A DNA stretch of 45,457 bases from assembly GCA_017479935.1 (NCBI GenBank), contig JAFVBO010000076.1, positions 1-45,457 on the forward strand, written 5' to 3'. The notes under the pieces are model-generated. The model worked only from the letters and a program-made list of their open reading frames with translations. It was not told where the DNA came from and made no database searches. The DNA is from Lachnospiraceae bacterium (lineage in GTDB: Bacteria > Bacillota > Clostridia > Lachnospirales > Lachnospiraceae). This document shows, in pieces, positions 41,057-45,457 of the stretch. The position numbers and the translations under genes were made by a program. The stretch's first letter is position 1, and each line of letters starts with the position of its first letter.

Positions 41057-44000
41057 TTACTCAGCCGCGGCAACCACGAAGGTGACCGGTGCTTCATAAT
41101 TCGTCGTCACAGTTGTCGTGTTCGATCCGTTGGACTGCTGCGTCTTTACGGTGTAGGTAACGACAGCCTTGTACTCGCCGGCAGCTTCGGGCGTACCGGT
41201 GATGTCGCCGGTTTCCGCATCGATCGTCAGACCGGCAGGCAGACCCTGCGCGCTGTAGGAAATGGTTGCATTGTCAGCGACCTCGATCATATCGGTCTCG
41301 ACCCAGGTAGCCACTTCTTCGCCAACGGTCAGCTCGGTCTGCTCCACCTTTACCGCGTACTCAATCGGAGCGAAGGTGATGGTCTTATTGCCGTACAGGT
41401 AGTTGGCTACACGGCATTCCACAACCACGCTGGTCTCTTCATCAGAGCCTGCGGTAGGCGTACCGGTGATAGCGCCGGTGTTGCCGTTTAAGCTCAGGCC
41501 GGCCGGCAGATTGCCGCTTACGATCTTGTAGGAAACAGGGTTGGAGTAGGTGTCATCTTCGATGGCTGCGCTCAGGCCTTCCGTAGCCACAGCCTGGGAG
41601 AGACCTTCAATGTACGCGCTGCTGCCATGGTAGTTGCGCAGCTGGTTGCTGTTGTCGTTGATCAGCATGCCGTTCTCGTTGCCACGGGAGTTCGCGGACT
41701 CGTAGCAAGCGTACATCGCGGTCATACGGACGTAGTAGTACTGATGATATCCGCTGACGGTCATCGCGTCGGCATCCGCCGCGCCTTCTTCATGCTCTAA
41801 GTAGACGCCGCCCTTGCCATCGCGGAAGGACTCTTTCCAGATACCGGAGGTCGGGTTGGAGTTGGTGCGGGCAGGCTCAAGCGTGGTAACGATGACCTTC
41901 TTCTCCGCATCGTAGAAGCCATTGCCGACACTGTTGGTGTAAACGCCATTGGCGAAGGTGGAACCGGTGGTCGGAGTCGCATCCGGAAGTCCGGTTGCGC
42001 CACGGACTAACTGGTCTAAGGTGACGGTACGGCCGGCAGTCCAGTTCTTGGTGGTATCGAACTTGCCATCGCCGATCATCATCACTTCAAATGCATTGGT
42101 CGGAGCTTCCGGTACAGTGTACGCGGTCACGCCGGCGCCGGCTAACATATCGGTAACGGAGGTACCAGTCCAGCCCCACTGATCGCGGACCAGAGCCGTA
42201 TTCGCCGCGTAGCTGTACGCGAACACAACGCCGCCGATACGGGCGAAGGACTGCATGTTACCGGATGCATGGCCTTCCTGGAAGGCTTTCTGAGGATACA
42301 GGAAGTAGTTCTCACGGAAGGTCTGCTCATCACCCCAGGTGAAGAGGCCAAGGCCGTTTCGGTTGGTTTCCTGATCGTTTAATACAAAGTGCTTGATCCA
42401 GCAGGCAAGACCGTTCTCTTCAGCGCCTTCGCAGACAGCCGCGAGGATCAGACCGCCAAGCATGGAATCCTGGCTGTAGTAGTCGCCGTTACGACCGCTG
42501 AAAGGAGATCTCTGCAGGTCGCAGCCGGGTGACCACCAACCGGTCGGGGAGCTTCCGCCAAACGGAGCGGACCAGGCAACCAGGCAGCCGTGCTCGTAAG
42601 CCAGCTGCTTGTTCCAGGTACGGGCCAGCATCGGCTGATCGCCCCAGTTGTAGATACCATTTAAGTTACTCGTGTTATCTCTCGCCGCGCTGAGGTTCTT
42701 GTCAATCGCGTCGATACGGGCCAGACGGGAGTTACCGCAGCTGGCGATGATCTGCATCTCAAGGTAGGTCAGCTGGTTCATGAACGCCGTCCACTCAGGG
42801 TTCACGGAACCGTCTTCCAGGTACAGAGGCTTGCCGGATATTTCGCGCAGCTTGATCGGAGCGCCCACGCCTTCGGTATCGGCGTCGCGGGTCGCCTGCG
42901 GCTCCTGCGTCCAGTCAGCCGTTAAGGCATCAAATTCTTCCTGGGTTAAGAACCAAGGATCCTCGGGCGTATCGTTGTAGTCATAATCGCCCTTCACGAC
43001 ATCATAGTACCAGGCTTCCTCGCCGTAAACAGCCGGAGCTGCGTACGCAGACGCATCACTGGTCAGACCGGTTGCTTCACGGGTTCTCGTGGTACCGGCT
43101 ACGAAGCTGGTCTCCGCACGGATGTAGTCATCAATATAGTTGCTATCAAGCTTCAGATCAGCGGCTTCCGGTGCCTTCGGGAAGGTGCCGTCCATGTCGC
43201 TTCTGGACAGGATGGTCATCGCGCTGCCGCCCTCGGCCATGACTTCCTCGGAACGGATGGAGTAATCCATCGTGTTCTCGGTGGAGAACAGAGCCTCGAC
43301 GACGTTGCCGCTGTAGTCATCCAGTGCCAGCTCTACCGCGTTGCCGCCGTTCTCGATCGAGAAGGTCAGCGCATCGTGGCTGGAGGAACGAAGCACGCTG
43401 GAGCTGTTCATAAAGTGAAGGGTGTACTCGCCTTCATCCAGGATGAAGCCCGTGTAGCCTTCGGTTGCGGTGTTCGCTCTTCCGTCATAATCGAAGGAAG
43501 CGAGATCCTGCACTTCCAGAGCGAGAGTCAGAACCTGGCTCTGTCCAGGATTTAAGTAGCGGGACTTCTCAAAGCCGACCAGCTTGACGTAAGGCTTCTC
43601 TACGCCGCCCTTGATGTAAGGGGCCGTCACGTAAGCCTGCACGGCAGCCTTGCCGCCGTAGTAGCCGGAGTTGTTGGTTACCTTCACCTTGACTTCGATC
43701 GTCTTCACTTCGGCTTCCTTGCCAGGAGCGGAAGCAAACTGCGCGCCGTCTACGGTAGCGCCATCCTCGATCGAGCTGCCCACGATTTCATAGCTGAAAT
43801 CCGCGTAGGTTAAGCCGAAACCGAAAGGATAGGTGACATGCTCGGCATACCACTCATCCGCAACCGCCTGCATTTCCTCTGCGGACAGGCCCTTGCCAGC
43901 CGTCAGCTCGGTGTTGCCCTGAGCGGTTTCATACCAATAAGTTTCATAGAACTTGTAGCCTAAGTAAATACCCTCTTCGTAGTCGATACCGTGGATACCG

Positions 44001-45154
44001 GCACCGCCGCCGATGCCGGCTCTGGTGTAAGGACCCGTCGGCGTACCATCGGCGTAGAAGTAGGTGGCGACGCTGTCGTTGTGCAGGTTATCGCCAAAGT
44101 TCTGCCAGGTCGGATCCGCGGTCATATCGCGATCCCACTGGGAGGTCAGGTAAGAAGAAGGAGAAACGATGCCGGACATCACGTGCGCGACACCAAGGCC
44201 GGCAACGGGAGCCGCCGCCGCGTTGGTCATACGTCCGCTGATGATGATGGCGTCGATGTTGTCATCCTTCTCCAGGTCGTAAAGCTCAAACTGGGTGATG
44301 GAGTCGAAGACCACGACCACGTTCTCGTAGTTGGCCTCGACCATCTGGATCATCTCTTCCTCCGCCTTGGTGAGCATCAGAGCGTGGCGGACAGGAGTCA
44401 GATCACGGGCAGCCGGATCCGCATCCGCGGGATACAGCGCCAGCGGCTGCGTGGGAGCCAGGTTCTCGTGGATCCAACCCTTCGGCGTGCCATCCGGCCA
44501 GGCTTCCTCGATCGTGCCAGCCTCGGCGGCTTCCTTGGTCCATGCCACGATCTCGCCCGCTTCATTCACGTAGGTGAGCTCGCCCCAGTGACGATCGTTG
44601 GGGTCATTACCGGTTAAGCTGCGGCCGGTGGAAAGGTCGTTTCCTTCACCGGCGGTACGGAAGATACGGACAACCGCTACGTCGGCGTTCTTCGCGGCCT
44701 TCGCCTGCGCTTCGGTCAGGGCGGTCACAACACCGGTGTTGGCTCCCGCCTTGTCGCCGCCGCCCTCAAGGCCGGAGGTGGTGGTGGACTGCGCTGAAAC
44801 GACATCCACCGTGTAACCGGAGGCAATCAGGGCATCCGTCAGGCCGTCCGTGGTGTTAAACAGGGCAACAATCGGGGCGTTGCCTACGTTCTGGGTGCTT
44901 AAGGGGAGAAGTCCGTTGTTCTTCACAAGCGTGGTGCCCTCATCCGCGATCTGCTGGTGCTTCACGACGGAATCGGCCAGGACATCCTCCAAGCTGGTGT
45001 AAGGGTTGTTGAACATACCGCCTTTGGAAAGGTTTCCGCTTTCCATGTAGCTGGTTTCCGCAAGAGCGCTCATGCCGAATGTCGACAGTGACAGGGCTGC
45101 CGCCATAATGCCGGCCAGCACGCTTCTTGCCTTAGAAGTTCTCCGTGTTCTCAT
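41057..45154 (-). CDS. Secreted GH3 beta-glucosidase-like enzyme with C-terminal Ig-like domains (module B)
   Basis: 1,365 residues from ATG 45154, which follows AAAGGAGG at 6 bp; the frame extends to 45382 without a ribosome binding site. Signal peptide MRTRRTSKARSVLAGIMAAA, cleavage near SALA. GH3 C-domain first (TTLVKNNGLLPLSTQNVG), Fn3-like region, then the barrel with CWIKHFVLNDQETNR and Asp1002 in TSVTDMLAG. A long insertion (about 1040-1170) follows the nucleophile. It ends with two He_PIG-like Ig domains (LPAGLSLNGNTGAITGTP and LPAGLTIDAETGDITGTP) and no sorting motif. Same architecture as 14979-18641 but larger. Head of module B. Confidence 0.92.
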   Translation of the reverse strand: MRTRRTSKARSVLAGIMAAALSLSTFGMSALAETSYMESGNLSKGGMFNNPYTSLEDVLADSVVKHQQIADEGTTLVKNNGLLPLSTQNVGNAPIVALFNTTDGLTDALIASGYTVDVVSAQSTTTSGLEGGGDKAGANTGVVTALTEAQAKAAKNADVAVVRIFRTAGEGNDLSTGRSLTGNDPNDRHWGELTYVNEAGEIVAWTKEAAEAGTIEEAWPDGTPKGWIHENLAPTQPLALYPADADPAARDLTPVRHALMLTKAEEEMIQMVEANYENVVVVFDSITQFELYDLEKDDNIDAIIISGRMTNAAAAPVAGLGVAHVMSGIVSPSSYLTSQWDRDMTADPTWQNFGDNLHNDSVATYFYADGTPTGPYTRAGIGGGAGIHGIDYEEGIYLGYKFYETYWYETAQGNTELTAGKGLSAEEMQAVADEWYAEHVTYPFGFGLTYADFSYEIVGSSIEDGATVDGAQFASAPGKEAEVKTIEVKVKVTNNSGYYGGKAAVQAYVTAPYIKGGVEKPYVKLVGFEKSRYLNPGQSQVLTLALEVQDLASFDYDGRANTATEGYTGFILDEGEYTLHFMNSSSVLRSSSHDALTFSIENGGNAVELALDDYSGNVVEALFSTENTMDYSIRSEEVMAEGGSAMTILSRSDMDGTFPKAPEAADLKLDSNYIDDYIRAETSFVAGTTRTREATGLTSDASAYAAPAVYGEEAWYYDVVKGDYDYNDTPEDPWFLTQEEFDALTADWTQEPQATRDADTEGVGAPIKLREISGKPLYLEDGSVNPEWTAFMNQLTYLEMQIIASCGNSRLARIDAIDKNLSAARDNTSNLNGIYNWGDQPMLARTWNKQLAYEHGCLVAWSAPFGGSSPTGWWSPGCDLQRSPFSGRNGDYYSQDSMLGGLILAAVCEGAEENGLACWIKHFVLNDQETNRNGLGLFTWGDEQTFRENYFLYPQKAFQEGHASGNMQSFARIGGVVFAYSYAANTALVRDQWGWTGTSVTDMLAGAGVTAYTVPEAPTNAFEVMMIGDGKFDTTKNWTAGRTVTLDQLVRGATGLPDATPTTGSTFANGVYTNSVGNGFYDAEKKVIVTTLEPARTNSNPTSGIWKESFRDGKGGVYLEHEEGAADADAMTVSGYHQYYYVRMTAMYACYESANSRGNENGMLINDNSNQLRNYHGSSAYIEGLSQAVATEGLSAAIEDDTYSNPVSYKIVSGNLPAGLSLNGNTGAITGTPTAGSDEETSVVVECRVANYLYGNKTITFAPIEYAVKVEQTELTVGEEVATWVETDMIEVADNATISYSAQGLPAGLTIDAETGDITGTPEAAGEYKAVVTYTVKTQQSNGSNTTTVTTNYEAPVTFVVAAAE

Positions 45155-45270
45155 AGAGTGCCTCCTTTTATTATTTTTTTGTGGTATCAGCGGAACCTGT
45201 TTCCGCCTCTTCCATGCCACATACTGCACAGATACCATACCATAGGAAGCACTTCTTTTGTTGGTTTTTG

Positions 45271-45300
45271 CGTAGGTGGTCGTTGTAGCAGCGCAGGTGG
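45271..45300 (-). promoter_or_regulatory. Paired direct repeats, candidate LytTR binding site upstream of module B
   Basis: CGTAGGTGGTC (45271) and CGCAGGTGGTC (45292) recur with a 21-bp offset on the plus strand, about 117 bp before the GH3 start. A weak promoter, AACAAA then TATGGT with 17 bp between, can be drawn just downstream on the minus strand. The pair matches module A's in position and partly in sequence (CGTA-N2-TGG). The rest of the 303-bp region beyond the start codon holds only this site and the palindromic repeats. Confidence 0.5.
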
Positions 45301-45357
45301 TCATCCGAAACGGACGGGTATTTGTCCGGAATGTGCGGATTGGGGAGGTGGCAAAAG

Positions 45358-45453
45358 GTGACAGGGGACGGGCCTGTGTCACAAAGATGACAGGGGACGG
45401 GCCTGTGTCACAAAAGCTGTCAGCTTTTGTGACACAGACCCGTCCCCTGTCAT
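45358..45453. repeat. Palindromic interspersed repeat array, copy 6
   Basis: Two direct GTGACAGGGGACGGG-type units and one inverted unit, joined by an AAAAGCTGTCAGCTTTT palindrome, upstream of GH3 module B and close to the window edge. The arrangement matches copy 2 upstream of module A. Confidence 0.9.
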
Positions 45454-45457
45454 CGAA

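Noticed and set aside
40420-41085. Ser/Ala/Gly-rich plus-strand frame over the lipoprotein linker
   Set aside because: Product of reading the 15-bp repeats backwards; the minus-strand frame has a signal peptide, lipobox and domains.

Overview
The window looks like a chromosomal segment of a gut or rumen Lachnospiraceae-type bacterium (Firmicutes, Clostridia). The evidence is strong AGGAGG-type ribosome binding sites, Gram-positive lipoprotein signals, a GHKL/LytTR two-component pair, a FemAB-type peptidoglycan bridge enzyme, reversed-order GH3 beta-glucosidases, InlB-type repeats and an ECF cobalt transporter. This is inference from gene content; no rRNA or other taxonomic marker is present.

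Layout. 0-4.3 kb: possible IS200/IS605 right-end debris, a MalT-like LuxR regulator, a DUF2442 protein and a CDP-alcohol phosphatidyltransferase with an N-terminal tandem repeat. 4.3-7.4 kb (minus strand): a P-loop ATPase fused to a reverse transcriptase, with its own promoter and a leader holding a near-perfect hairpin with 54-nt arms; this is the best candidate for an undescribed RT-based (retron/DRT-like) system. 7.4-9.5 kb: histidine kinase plus LytTR response regulator. 9.5-18.6 kb (minus strand): surface-glycosidase module A, made of a secreted GH3, an InlB-repeat/CBM-like lipoprotein, a small four-helix membrane protein and a doubly membrane-anchored GH3. 19.0-22.3 kb: ParA-like ATPase, SAP-like protein, TIR-Sel1 protein and AraC regulator. 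22.5-24 kb: MATE exporter. 24.06-26.48 kb: an intact-looking IS4-family element inserted into a palindromic repeat. 26.6-29.4 kb: aldehyde dehydrogenase and iron alcohol dehydrogenase. 29.5-32.7 kb: metallo-beta-lactamase-fold enzyme, VOC/glyoxalase, a possible small protein, an XRE regulator and a FemAB-like enzyme. 32.9-35.8 kb (minus strand): CbiMN-CbiQ-CbiO cobalt/nickel ECF transporter behind a consensus promoter and a terminator-bearing leader. 36.0-45.2 kb (minus strand): module B, a paralogue of module A with the same four protein types.

How it fits together. Modules A and B each have paired upstream direct repeats about 20-21 bp apart, the geometry of LytTR binding sites. The LytTR system lies tail-to-tail with module A, so it is a plausible regulator of both modules. 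The modules probably build a cell-surface glycoside-degrading assembly: two anchored GH3 enzymes, two exported GH3 enzymes with Ig-like tails, and two lipoproteins with carbohydrate-binding-like C termini. A palindromic repeat family built on GTGACAGGGGACGGG...TGTCAC occurs at six sites between genes. Three short minisatellites (36, 45 and 36 bp periods) have expanded in or next to coding sequence within 5.5 kb (28.5-33.8 kb).

Limits: all calls come from reading the sequence and translations. No homology search or RNA folding was run. Both edges of the window cut into unseen context.
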